A stretch of DNA of 30,308 nt from DATKXU01 sp035528905 (lineage in GTDB: Bacteria; Armatimonadota; UBA5829; DTJY01): the NCBI GenBank assembly GCA_035528905.1, contig DATKXU010000016.1, positions 1-30,308 on the forward strand, given 5' to 3'. The notes below the pieces were generated by a model, which searched no databases, was not told where the DNA came from, and worked only from the letters and a program-made list of their open reading frames with translations. Shown one piece after another: positions 13,178 through 21,608 of this stretch (positions are counted from its first letter, which is position 1; the number at the start of each line of letters is the position of its first letter). Made by a program: the position numbers and the translations under genes.

Positions 13178-15477
13178 GAGCGCGCACACCTCCGAGCCGC
13201 CACGACCGCCTGGCCGAGCGAGATTCCGCCGTCGTTGCATGGCACCATGCTGTGCCGGAACACCTCAAAATCTTGGCGTCTCAGGCGTTCGAGCGCCATT
13301 CCGAGCAGCAGCACGTTCTGGAAGACGCCGCCGCTCAGGACGACCCGATTCAAGCCCGTCTGATCCCTCACCTTGCAGCAGACACTCACAACCATGTCGG
13401 CAACCGTGGAATGGAATATGCTCGAGACCGATTCCGCCGGAGTCCCTCGCTCGATCTCCTCCGCGATCCGGGCAATCATCGGCCGGACGTCAATTCCGAG
13501 CGCACCTGACTGGCCTTCGACGATGTCGTAGGCGTAGGTCTGCTCCGTCGGCCCGGACGCCATTGCCTCAAGCTCGATGGCGGCCTGGCCTTCGTAAGTG
13601 ACCTCCGTGCATATGCCGAGCAGCGCGGAAACCGCGTCGAAAAGCCGCCCCATGCTCGATGTGAGAGGCGCGTTCAGCCCCCGCTCGATCTGCGTCCTGA
13701 CCGCCTGGGCCTCGGCGGATGAGAGACCGGGTGCGATGCCGACTTCCGACGGGCCAAATGTATGCAATAGGTAAGCCAGCGCCATTCTGCCCGGCCTGCG
13801 AATCGCGGCTTCTCCGCCCGGCATCGGCACGTAGGCGAGATGAGCAGCCCTCCGAAAGTCATCGTAATCCGCGACCAGGAATTCCCCGCCCCAGATGCGC
13901 CCGTCCGCGCCGAAGCCCGTCCCGTCGAAGGCGACACCGATTACCGGCCCGGATAGGCGGTTCTCGGCCATGCAGCTTGCGATATGGGCATGGTGATGCT
14001 GCACGCCGACCCTGCGGTCCGCCGCGGCGGAGAGCGACATCGCATATCGCGTGGAGTGGTAATCCGGGTGGAGGTCGTGCGCGATTACTTCCGGCTGGAC
14101 GGCGAAGAAGCCGCAGAAATGATCCACGATCCGCCGGTAATGCTCCAGAGTCGGCGCGTTATCGAGATCGCCGAGGTGCTGGCTCAGCAGTGCGAGCCGG
14201 CCCTTGGTGAGGCAGAAGGCGCTCTTCAGATCGCCGCCGCACGCCAGCACTTGGGGCATTTCCATGTCAATCTCTATAGGCCTCGGGACGTATCCCCTCG
14301 CCCGTCTGATAACCATCGGGACGCCGTCAACGACCCGCGCAACCGAGTCATCGCACGGCATGTGTATCGGCCTGTTGTGCGCCAGGATGCGATCGGCGAT
14401 GTGCCCCAGCCGCTCGACTGCCTCCTCATTCCGGTGCACGATCGGCTCCTCGGCCAGGTTGCCGCTCGTCATCACGAGTGACGGCGGACTCTCCGCCAGG
14501 AGCAGTTGATGGAGCGGCGTGTAAGGGAGCATCACGCCGAGCGACCCGGTTCCAGAAGCAGCGAGTGGTGAAATGCCGCTGTCCCGGCGCGCAGGCATCA
14601 GCACAACCGGCCGCTCCGGCGACAGAAGCAGCGCCTCCGATGTGCGGTCAACTTCGCATATCCTGCGGACCTCGTCGAGGTCGGCGCACATCAGCGCGAA
14701 CGGCTTTCCGGCGCGTCCCTTGCGCATCCTCAACGTGCGCAGGGCTTCGGTATTCCGGGCGTCGCAGGCCAGGTGGAATCCGCCCAGGCCCTTGACGGCC
14801 AGGATTTTGCCCTCTCGCAGCAAGGCGGCCGACCTCGAAATCGCCTCCGAGTCATCCGGGTACTCGCGTCCGTCCAAGCTGAGATGGGGCCCGCAGGCCG
14901 GACATGCGTTCGGCTGAGCGTGAAATCGTCGGTCGGTGGGGTCGTCGTATTCCGCCCCGCATTCGGGGCACATGCGGAATCCCTGCATGGTGGTATTAGG
15001 CCGGTCGTATGGGACGCGGCGGATGATCGTGAACCGCGGCCCGCAGTTTGTGCAGTTGGTGAAGGGATACAGGTGGCGGCGGTTTCCTGGAGTCAGGACG
15101 TCGGCGATGCAATCGGCGCACGCAGCGACATCCGGCGGCACGATCGGCTGGACCTCTGCGCCGCCGATGCTGCTTCGTATCAGAAACTCAGTGCCACCGG
15201 TAGGAGAAACGGGCTTCACCCGCACGTCGGACACCGAGGCGAGCGCGGGCGTCTCAGAGCGCAGTGACTCCAGCAAGCGCCGGAGCTTCTCCTCGTCACC
15301 CTCGGCTTCGATCAGGACTCCGCCGGGCGTGTTGCAAACCCATCCGGCGAGGTTGTGCCTCCGGGCCAGTTGATACACGAACGGCCGGAAGCCTACTCCC
15401 TGCACTGTGCCGGAGATTGCGATCTGCCACCGGGTTCTCTCGCTTTTCTGGCTCTTAGTCCCAGCCATTCTATCCAC
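13168..15477 (-). CDS. hypF: Carbamoyltransferase HypF
   Basis: HypF activates carbamoyl phosphate to carbamoyl-AMP and passes the carbamoyl group to HypE. The protein is 769 residues with all four parts: acylphosphatase domain (SGTVQGVGFRPFVYQLA, about 23-40), two C4 zinc fingers (CADCIADVL with CTNCGPRF, and CPECGAEYDD with CPACGPHL), a YrdC-like domain (GKILAVKGLGGFHLACDA, KGRAGKPFALM) and a Kae1-like C-terminal domain (VQHHHAHIASCMAEN, VIGVAFDGTGFGADG, VVLSGGVFQN). The frame starts with GTG 15477 or ATG 15468. Either overlaps the hypB 3' end by 75-85 nt. The acylphosphatase domain begins right after, so the overlap is real. Confidence 0.96.
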   Translation of the reverse strand: MDRMAGTKSQKSERTRWQIAISGTVQGVGFRPFVYQLARRHNLAGWVCNTPGGVLIEAEGDEEKLRRLLESLRSETPALASVSDVRVKPVSPTGGTEFLIRSSIGGAEVQPIVPPDVAACADCIADVLTPGNRRHLYPFTNCTNCGPRFTIIRRVPYDRPNTTMQGFRMCPECGAEYDDPTDRRFHAQPNACPACGPHLSLDGREYPDDSEAISRSAALLREGKILAVKGLGGFHLACDARNTEALRTLRMRKGRAGKPFALMCADLDEVRRICEVDRTSEALLLSPERPVVLMPARRDSGISPLAASGTGSLGVMLPYTPLHQLLLAESPPSLVMTSGNLAEEPIVHRNEEAVERLGHIADRILAHNRPIHMPCDDSVARVVDGVPMVIRRARGYVPRPIEIDMEMPQVLACGGDLKSAFCLTKGRLALLSQHLGDLDNAPTLEHYRRIVDHFCGFFAVQPEVIAHDLHPDYHSTRYAMSLSAAADRRVGVQHHHAHIASCMAENRLSGPVIGVAFDGTGFGADGRIWGGEFLVADYDDFRRAAHLAYVPMPGGEAAIRRPGRMALAYLLHTFGPSEVGIAPGLSSAEAQAVRTQIERGLNAPLTSSMGRLFDAVSALLGICTEVTYEGQAAIELEAMASGPTEQTYAYDIVEGQSGALGIDVRPMIARIAEEIERGTPAESVSSIFHSTVADMVVSVCCKVRDQTGLNRVVLSGGVFQNVLLLGMALERLRRQDFEVFRHSMVPCNDGGISLGQAVVAARRCARSCA

Positions 15478-16085
15478 CGATCAAGGCCCTCGCCTGTGAG
15501 GCAGGACAGCTCCATCAGAGCGGCATCGGGATTCAACTCCGCGAGATGCCGCCTGAAGTCGGGCAGGTTGAAATTCAAATGGTTCACCAAGTCCAGCTTG
15601 TTCAGCACGACGGCGGAGACCAGGCTGAAGATCGCGGGATACTTGAGGACCTTATCATCGCCTTCGGGGAGGCTGCACACGGCCACTTTACACGCCTCGC
15701 CGAGGTCGAACTGCGCCGGGCAGATGAGATTCCCGACGTTTTCGATCAGCAGGACATCAAGCCCGGACACGTCGAGGCTGCCGAGCGCCTTCCTGACCAT
15801 AGCCGCATCGAGGTGGCAGGCGCCGCCTGTGTTGACCTGGACGACCGGCACGCCGAAGCGGGCGATTCTATCCGCGTCCAGCGAGGTCGCCAGGTCGCCC
15901 TCGATCACTCCCAGCTTCATTCCACGGGCGCGCTCGAGGGTTCGCTCCAGCAGACTGGTCTTCCCGGCGCCCGGCGAGCCGAGCAGGTTGACGACGAACA
16001 GCCCCGCTTTCTCGAACTGCGCGCGCAGCTCCTCCGCGATGAGGTCATTCGCCGCCAGGACTTTTTGGATCACCGGTATCTGCAT
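15393..16085 (-). CDS. hypB: Hydrogenase nickel-insertion GTPase HypB
   Basis: HypB is a SIMIBI GTPase that, with HypA, delivers nickel to the large subunit precursor. The protein is 230 residues. P-loop GSPGAGKTS at about 36-44, IEGDLATSLDADRI switch region, metal-binding GGACHLDA (Cys-His pair bridging the dimer), ENVGNLICPAQFDLGE, and the NKLDLV guanine motif. There is no His-rich N-terminal nickel store and no CxxCGC start, so it has only the G-domain metal site. ATG 16085 follows a GAGGTG site and overlaps the hypA 3' end by 41 nt. Confidence 0.96.
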   Translation of the reverse strand: MQIPVIQKVLAANDLIAEELRAQFEKAGLFVVNLLGSPGAGKTSLLERTLERARGMKLGVIEGDLATSLDADRIARFGVPVVQVNTGGACHLDAAMVRKALGSLDVSGLDVLLIENVGNLICPAQFDLGEACKVAVCSLPEGDDKVLKYPAIFSLVSAVVLNKLDLVNHLNFNLPDFRRHLAELNPDAALMELSCLTGEGLDRWIEWLGLRARKAREPGGRSQSPAQCRE

Positions 16086-16425
16086 GCTGCACCTCTATTG
16101 ATTCTACATAAATCTCCCTGCCGCTGACAACCGTCCCTCCGACGCCGGAGCACCGGGGACACCGGAATCGGCCTTCGACGGGCGTGTATTCGAGGCCGCA
16201 CTCCTCACAGGCATACGTGACCGGTATCGTCTCGATGGCGAGCGCCGCGTCCTCGGCCGGAGTTCCCCGCGCGATGATATCGAAATAGAAGCGGATGCAG
16301 TCAGGCTCGAAGGTAGACCACTCGCCGACCTTCACGGAAATCCTGGTGATCCGCGCCGCGCCGACCTTGGCGGCCTCGCTCAGGGCAATGGAGAGGATAT
16401 TCTGCGTGGCAGTGAGTTCGTGCAT
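16045..16425 (-). CDS. hypA: Hydrogenase nickel metallochaperone HypA
   Basis: The protein is 126 residues. It starts MHELTATQNILSIALSEA, and His2 with the N-terminal amine forms the nickel site, which fixes the start at 16425 rather than the longer in-frame extension. The zinc finger is ACEECGLEY...FRCPRCSG (two CxxC pairs near residues 74 and 91). HypA and HypB together load Ni2+ into the large subunit after the Fe ligands are in place. The start lies 46 nt inside the 3' end of hyfF, tying maturation to structural genes in one transcript. Confidence 0.95.
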   Translation of the reverse strand: MHELTATQNILSIALSEAAKVGAARITRISVKVGEWSTFEPDCIRFYFDIIARGTPAEDAALAIETIPVTYACEECGLEYTPVEGRFRCPRCSGVGGTVVSGREIYVESIEVQHADTGDPKSPGGE

Positions 16426-17996
16426 TGGTGCTCGCCATCGCTGAAGGCGGAACGATGTGGAACCGGCTGCTTCGCCGCCGGCTCGGGCGTCGGAGTCTTT
16501 ATCGTCTGCACGACGGCGGATGCGGCCTTCAGGGGCGGATACACGGATTTCGGGTAGACACCGATTGCCAGACACAGCGCCGCGAGGATCACCATGGCCG
16601 CTACAACCGTCAAAGGAGCCTCCCGCACCGTCGGCGCGTATGCCGAATCCGGCTGACCCCAGAATATCGCCTTCGCCGCCTTCGCGAGCACGAGCAGCGT
16701 TATCAGGCTGGTCCCTATTCCTATTATGACCGCCCACCAGTCACCTGCTCGGGCGCCGGCAACGAACAATGCCAGTTTGCTCTGGAATCCGTTGAACGGA
16801 GGAATGCCGGACACTGCCAGCGCGCCTACGAAGAAGCAGAAGCTCGTGACGGGCATCCTCCTGGACAGCCCGCCCAGTTGTGAAATCCTGCGGGCGCCTG
16901 TGGCGTATATCACCGCTCCTGCGGCCAGGAAGAGGAGAGCCTTACCCAGGGCGTGATTCAGCATATGGAAAAGCCCCGCGTATACGCCCAACTGCGTGCC
17001 GATTCCAAACCCCATCAGCACGTAGCCTATCTGACTTACGGACGAGTAGGCGAGCATGCGCTTCAAGTCGTCCTGGGCGAGGGCCATCAAGTCACCGATG
17101 ACCATGGTGAACACGCCCAGAGCGAGCGCGAACATAGCGACCGGCGCAAAGCTCGGATAGAACATGCTGACGGTCCGCACCAGCGCGTACATCGCCACCT
17201 TAATCATCACGCCTGAGAGCAGGGCGGAGATGGGCGTAGGCGCTTCCGCGTGCGCATCCGGCAGCCAGGGATGGAACGGCGCAACGCCGGCCTTCGTTCC
17301 AAAGCCTACTATCAAGAAGGCCGACGCCAGGATGACGGTAGTCCTCGGGAACAGACCGGCTACTGATTTCAGATCGGACAGCAGAAGCCCCTTCGAGCCG
17401 CCGAGGATATTGGCCCCGGTCGCATAAACCAGGACGCAGCCGAAGAGCGAGAAGGTTATCCCGACTGTGAGCAGCATCAGGTACTTGTAGCCCGCTTCGA
17501 GCGCCCGCTTGTCCCAGTAGAAGGCGACGAGAAGCCCGCTGGCGATCGTGCTCGCCTCCACCGCGACGTAGAGCATGATAACGTTGTTCGAGAGGCAGGC
17601 CCACAGCATCGTGGAGATGAAGAACATCAGCCAGCCGTAGTACGCCGTCAAACGCCCGCTGGTAGTCGTGTGCGTCAGCCCGCCTTCCTGAACATGGTGG
17701 CGCATGTACTTGAGAGAGTAGATCGTCGCCAGGAAGCCGATGCCGGAGACCAGGACGACGAGCAGGGCGCTCAGGGCATCGGCACGGAACTGATTGCGGA
17801 ACGAGGTGAGCACACCGCCTCTCAGGGCCGCCTGTCCGATGCCCAGGGAGAACACCAGCGCGCCGGCGGATCCCAGCACGGCGAGCGCCTCCCTGAATCC
17901 CCCAACGAATCGGCCGATGATGAAAATCAATATTCCTGCCGCAGCCGGGAAGATCACCACCAGCGCGGGCAAAATGGATGCCGTCTCAGGAGACAT
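16380..17996 (-). CDS. hyfF: Membrane antiporter-like hydrogenase subunit (HyfF/NuoN-M type)
   Basis: The protein is 538 residues with about 14 membrane segments of the NADH:quinone oxidoreductase/Mrp antiporter family, part of the membrane arm of a group 4 hydrogenase. The ion-pair motifs are present: Glu in YVAVEASTIASGLLVAF, Lys in FGTKAGVAPFHPWLPDAH, Lys in SGVMIKVAMYALVR, and QDDLKRMLAYSSVSQIGYV. SGIPPFNGFQSKLALF is also typical. Length is close to E. coli HyfF. The C-terminal tail (PEPAAKQPVPHRSAFSDG and onward) is hydrophilic, looks non-conserved, and overlaps the hypA start. The start is 11 nt after hyfE. It probably takes part in proton or sodium translocation. Confidence 0.88.
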   Translation of the reverse strand: MSPETASILPALVVIFPAAAGILIFIIGRFVGGFREALAVLGSAGALVFSLGIGQAALRGGVLTSFRNQFRADALSALLVVLVSGIGFLATIYSLKYMRHHVQEGGLTHTTTSGRLTAYYGWLMFFISTMLWACLSNNVIMLYVAVEASTIASGLLVAFYWDKRALEAGYKYLMLLTVGITFSLFGCVLVYATGANILGGSKGLLLSDLKSVAGLFPRTTVILASAFLIVGFGTKAGVAPFHPWLPDAHAEAPTPISALLSGVMIKVAMYALVRTVSMFYPSFAPVAMFALALGVFTMVIGDLMALAQDDLKRMLAYSSVSQIGYVLMGFGIGTQLGVYAGLFHMLNHALGKALLFLAAGAVIYATGARRISQLGGLSRRMPVTSFCFFVGALAVSGIPPFNGFQSKLALFVAGARAGDWWAVIIGIGTSLITLLVLAKAAKAIFWGQPDSAYAPTVREAPLTVVAAMVILAALCLAIGVYPKSVYPPLKAASAVVQTIKTPTPEPAAKQPVPHRSAFSDGEHQCTNSLPRRISSPLP

Positions 17997-18007
17997 ATTT
18001 CACACCT

Positions 18008-18673
18008 CTACCAGTGCAGTTCTGAAAGCTTGAATGTATCCGTCGAGCCGAACTTCTCTCTTATCCCGCCTATGATGTAGAGCAGGAGATAGACGGTCAC
18101 GACCACTTCCGTCGCGATTCCGGCCAGCGCAGTTTCCCTGATCGTCGGCGCAAGGCTGACAAGGCTCAGGTGGACGGCGTTTTCGAGCAGGCAGAGCCCG
18201 ATCACCGTCTTTATCGCATCGCGCCGGGTCAATATCGCGTAAAGCCCCAGGACGAACACGGTGAACGCGACCGCGAGGTTGATCTCAGCAATCGAAGCCA
18301 GCTCGCCGCCTACGTTGACGAACAGCGCCGCGTGGGCATGCGTGAACTTATACATCGCCGCCAGAAGGGCGATTAGGATGACGGCCGATATGCCGAAGCC
18401 GATCAGCGGCTTTTCCTCCTGCTCGGCGCCTGCCGTCGCCCGCCAGAGGAACCACGGCACGAGTATCGCCTTGGTGACGAGCGCGGTCGCGGCCCAGTAG
18501 AGCAGCGCCTCGTTTTGAGTCGCATAGGCCAGCAGCAGGCCGCATATCAGCAGCGCCTGGCCCAGATATGCGACGGTGGCATGCCGCAGGTTCCTGGCCT
18601 CCACAGCCGCAAAGCTGGTAAAGATCATCAAAAGGCTTAAAGTATGAACCAACTCAGGACGGATTCCAGTCAT
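18008..18673 (-). CDS. hyfE: Membrane subunit HyfE-like (NuoK-related C-terminal part)
   Basis: The protein is 221 residues with about seven membrane segments. The C-terminal half carries the NuoK-like element IGLCLLENAVHLSLVSLAP with its buried Glu, preceded by INLAVAFTVFVLGLYAIL, and followed by GIATEVVVTVYLLLYIIGGI. Length matches E. coli HyfE (about 216). It would sit between the NuoH-like and antiporter-like subunits in the membrane arm. It begins 2 nt after hyfC and ends 11 nt before hyfF. Confidence 0.85.
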   Translation of the reverse strand: MTGIRPELVHTLSLLMIFTSFAAVEARNLRHATVAYLGQALLICGLLLAYATQNEALLYWAATALVTKAILVPWFLWRATAGAEQEEKPLIGFGISAVILIALLAAMYKFTHAHAALFVNVGGELASIAEINLAVAFTVFVLGLYAILTRRDAIKTVIGLCLLENAVHLSLVSLAPTIRETALAGIATEVVVTVYLLLYIIGGIREKFGSTDTFKLSELHW

Positions 18674-18675
18674 TG

Positions 18676-19572
18676 CTACACTCCTATTACTGCGAGAACG
18701 AGAGCAGCGAGCGCCACAAACAGTACCCTGCCCGTATAGCTTATCGCCTGGTCTATTCTAAGCCTGGGACTGACCGCCTCGATCACCGCGGCCAGCACGA
18801 AAAGAATCAGCACCTTGACGAGTGCGGCCAGCACCGACAGCGGCCACAGGCTGAACACCGGCCAGGGAATGAATATCTGCACCAGAAGGAAGCAGTACAC
18901 CAGTTGCCGGATCAGGAGAGCGAGCTTCATCGTCGCGAGTTTCGGCCCGCTTAGCTCGATGAGCGGACCGTCTACTATTTCGCTCTCGGCTTCCGCTATG
19001 TCGAACGGCAGCTTGCCCAATGCCGCCTGCAGCGCCAGGAAGAATGCTATGCCGGCGGTGACCATGGACACAGCCGGCCCGTGCGAGATGTTCCAGGCAG
19101 TCATGTCCGTTAGCTGCATGGAACCGCTCTTGATCGCAGCGGTGATCAATGCGGCAACCACTATCGGCTCGACCGACAGGAGCATCATAATCTCCCTGGC
19201 TGCGCCTGCCTCGGCGAACGGATTGCCGGATGCCGCCGCGAGCACTATTATCGCGGCCGCCCCGAGTGTCAGGAAATAAATCCACGTGACCATGTCGCCG
19301 GGAAGTCCGGCGCACGGCATCCCCATCGGCGTCAGCAGCGCAACGACCAGAAAGGCCGCCAACGCAACCGCCGGTGCAAATCGGAAAATCGCGCTTGCGG
19401 TGCAGCGCAAATCCTCCTTGCCCAGGAGCTTGAGTATATCAATGTACACCTGGGTTATCGGCGGTCCCTTGCGCGAATGTATGATCGCCTTGACCTTCCT
19501 CACCACGCCGTCGAACAACGGAGCGAGAAGCAGTGCTATGAGGCCGTTAACTATGATCGTACTCGCGGACAT
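18676..19572 (-). CDS. hyfC: Membrane anchor subunit HyfC/HycD-like (NuoH family)
   Basis: The protein is 298 residues with about eight membrane segments. It docks the hydrophilic hydrogenase module on the membrane. Family marks: SRKGPPITQVYIDILKLLGKED (split here; the NuoH loop facing the large and small subunits), FDIAEAESEIVDGPLIELSGP with the conserved acidic residues, and ATMKLALL. I start it at ATG 19572 (MSASTIIVNGLIALLLAPL), because GGGGGAAG lies just upstream and this start is free of hyfB. The frame extends further to 19644 but that would overlap hyfB by 58 nt with a non-family N-terminus. Confidence 0.88.
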   Translation of the reverse strand: MSASTIIVNGLIALLLAPLFDGVVRKVKAIIHSRKGPPITQVYIDILKLLGKEDLRCTASAIFRFAPAVALAAFLVVALLTPMGMPCAGLPGDMVTWIYFLTLGAAAIIVLAAASGNPFAEAGAAREIMMLLSVEPIVVAALITAAIKSGSMQLTDMTAWNISHGPAVSMVTAGIAFFLALQAALGKLPFDIAEAESEIVDGPLIELSGPKLATMKLALLIRQLVYCFLLVQIFIPWPVFSLWPLSVLAALVKVLILFVLAAVIEAVSPRLRIDQAISYTGRVLFVALAALVLAVIGV

Positions 19573-19586
19573 CGCTTCCCCCGAAT

Positions 19587-21584
19587 TTACCGAATAAGCA
19601 CAAAGAGCAGAACCAGTACTACGATCATGCCGACTACTTGCCACACCATGTAGAGCTGTGGAATACCGGCGTGCGACCGGCTAATCCTGTCCACAAGGCC
19701 ACCTCCCCAGCGCACGAGCGGGCCGTAAAGCCAGGAGTCGAAATCCAGGGCTGAGCGCAGCCTCTTGATGCTCGGCAGGCGCGGAATCGGCAGGTGCGGA
19801 TAAACCTTTGCGAAAGCCTGATTGAACGGCGAGTAGAAGCCATGCGCCCTGTATCGCACTTCGTCGTCCGTATGCTCTTCGCCCCCATACCAGCTCGGAA
19901 CGGCTCTCGTCTTGGCCTTGCCGGAGCCGCGTATCCCCTCCGCTATGGCGAAGCAGATCAGGAACACCGCGAAGAGCGCCACGGGGCTCCACACCGCAGG
20001 CACGGCTCCATACGCGGGAATAGCGGCCAGGCTGCTCGCTGCGCCGACGCTGAACGTCTCCGGCAGTGAAGCGCCGAAAACAGACACGATCGGCTTGATA
20101 GCCCATACGGGAGCCAGACCTATGACTATGCAGGCGAGCGCAAGCACGCATTGGGCGAACGTCATCGTCGCGGGTATGTTGGTTGGTCGGCGTCCTTCGG
20201 CCGCCGGCTTGCCGAGAAAAGCAGCATTGTAATATTTCAACGAGTAGGCTAGGGTGCTCAGGCTGATGAAGAAAGCCACGACCGCAACGATCACAAAGGG
20301 CGCGAATCGCAGCCCGCCGGATATTGACGATTGGTATATCAGCCACTTCGACGCAAAGCCGTTCGTCGGAGGCAGGCCCGACAAACTGGCAACGCCCACA
20401 AGCCCGGCGGCCGCGGCTAGTGGCATAACCGAAGAAAGCCCACCGACTTTATTTAGATCGCGCGTGCCGGTCGAGTAGAGAATGGACCCGGCGTTCATGA
20501 ACAACAGAGACTTGTAGATGCCGTCGTTGAGGATATGGAAGCCCGCGCCAAGAAGCCCCAGCAGCGCGAGCGACGACAGCTTCGCCGACGCGGAGAAGGC
20601 GATTCCGATGCCCAGGGCCAGGAAGATGTAACCGGACTGGCTGATGCTGGAGAAGGCGAGCAGGCGCTTCGAGTCGTTCTCCTTCATGGCCGTCAAGCCG
20701 CCGACGAAGGCGGAGAGCGTGCCGAGAAAGACGATTATCGTGCCCCAGGTCATGATTTCGCCCTGCCTGCCGATATGAGGCAGCATCCCCCAGAACACGC
20801 GCAGGACGCCGTACGCGCCCAGCTTGATCATTACGCCGGAGAGAATCGCCGAAACCCCGGATGGCGCCGTGGGATGAGCATCCGGCAGCCAGTCCCCCAT
20901 CGGGAAGATGCCCGCCTTCGTGGTGAATGCGAGCAGGTAGAGCGCCAGCAGAAGGCTCCTAAGAGGAAACCCCATGAACGACAGGCCCGACTTATGAGCT
21001 TCGAATGCAAATGAGCCGGTGTTGCCCCAGAGCACGATTGCCGTGATGAGCAATCCGGCCGTGGCGACGTGAGTCATTATGAAATACTTGAATCCGGCTC
21101 TCACTGCCTGGGGATCGCTGCGCTCGAAAGTGACAAGGAAGTAGGACGCGAGCGTCATTACCTCCCAGAAGACTATGAAGAAGAGCCAGTCGGAAACGGA
21201 GACGACGCCTACCATGCCGGCTATGAACAATTGCAGAAGAGCGTAGAACCTGCGGGGACTCTCGCGCGGGTAGTGCTCCATGTAGCCAATGGAGTACACG
21301 GTCGCCATCAGCGAGACGCCGGTGATGAGCATCACGAAGCCGGCACTGAGGGGATCCAGCGTTACGGCAAGCTGGCTCCCAAACCTGGGCAATGCGGCGA
21401 TGGGTCCCTGTATCGTGCTTCCGCTTAGCAGGACGTTCAGCCCGTCGTTCCACGCAAGCAGTGTCGCGATGCCGATAAAGGCGGTTGCCACCCAGCCTGC
21501 CAACCGCCATGAGCGCATACAGCATGAGACCAGCGCTCCCACCAGAAGCAGCGCAAAGGCTATCTCCACATTAGTGCAAACCAT
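19587..21584 (-). CDS. hyfB: Large antiporter-like membrane subunit (HyfB/HycC type)
   Basis: The protein is 665 residues with about 16 membrane segments and the extended C-terminus typical of HycC/HyfB. Motifs: DWLFFIVFWEVMTLASYFLV (essential Glu), FTTKAGIFPMGDWLPDAHPT and SGVMIKLGAYGVLR (buried Lys residues), ENDSKRLLAFSSISQSGYI. The tail SWYGGEEHTDDEVRYRAHGF, followed by PFNQAF and a final helix, is the HycC/HyfB C-terminal signature. Length is close to E. coli HyfB (about 672). The start at 21584 is 24 nt after hyfD. Together with hyfD and hyfF it makes three antiporter-like subunits, as in the Hyf complex and in complex I. Confidence 0.9.
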   Translation of the reverse strand: MVCTNVEIAFALLLVGALVSCCMRSWRLAGWVATAFIGIATLLAWNDGLNVLLSGSTIQGPIAALPRFGSQLAVTLDPLSAGFVMLITGVSLMATVYSIGYMEHYPRESPRRFYALLQLFIAGMVGVVSVSDWLFFIVFWEVMTLASYFLVTFERSDPQAVRAGFKYFIMTHVATAGLLITAIVLWGNTGSFAFEAHKSGLSFMGFPLRSLLLALYLLAFTTKAGIFPMGDWLPDAHPTAPSGVSAILSGVMIKLGAYGVLRVFWGMLPHIGRQGEIMTWGTIIVFLGTLSAFVGGLTAMKENDSKRLLAFSSISQSGYIFLALGIGIAFSASAKLSSLALLGLLGAGFHILNDGIYKSLLFMNAGSILYSTGTRDLNKVGGLSSVMPLAAAAGLVGVASLSGLPPTNGFASKWLIYQSSISGGLRFAPFVIVAVVAFFISLSTLAYSLKYYNAAFLGKPAAEGRRPTNIPATMTFAQCVLALACIVIGLAPVWAIKPIVSVFGASLPETFSVGAASSLAAIPAYGAVPAVWSPVALFAVFLICFAIAEGIRGSGKAKTRAVPSWYGGEEHTDDEVRYRAHGFYSPFNQAFAKVYPHLPIPRLPSIKRLRSALDFDSWLYGPLVRWGGGLVDRISRSHAGIPQLYMVWQVVGMIVVLVLLFVLIR

Positions 21585-21608
21585 CTTCCAAACTCCTCAC
21601 CGTGGCAA

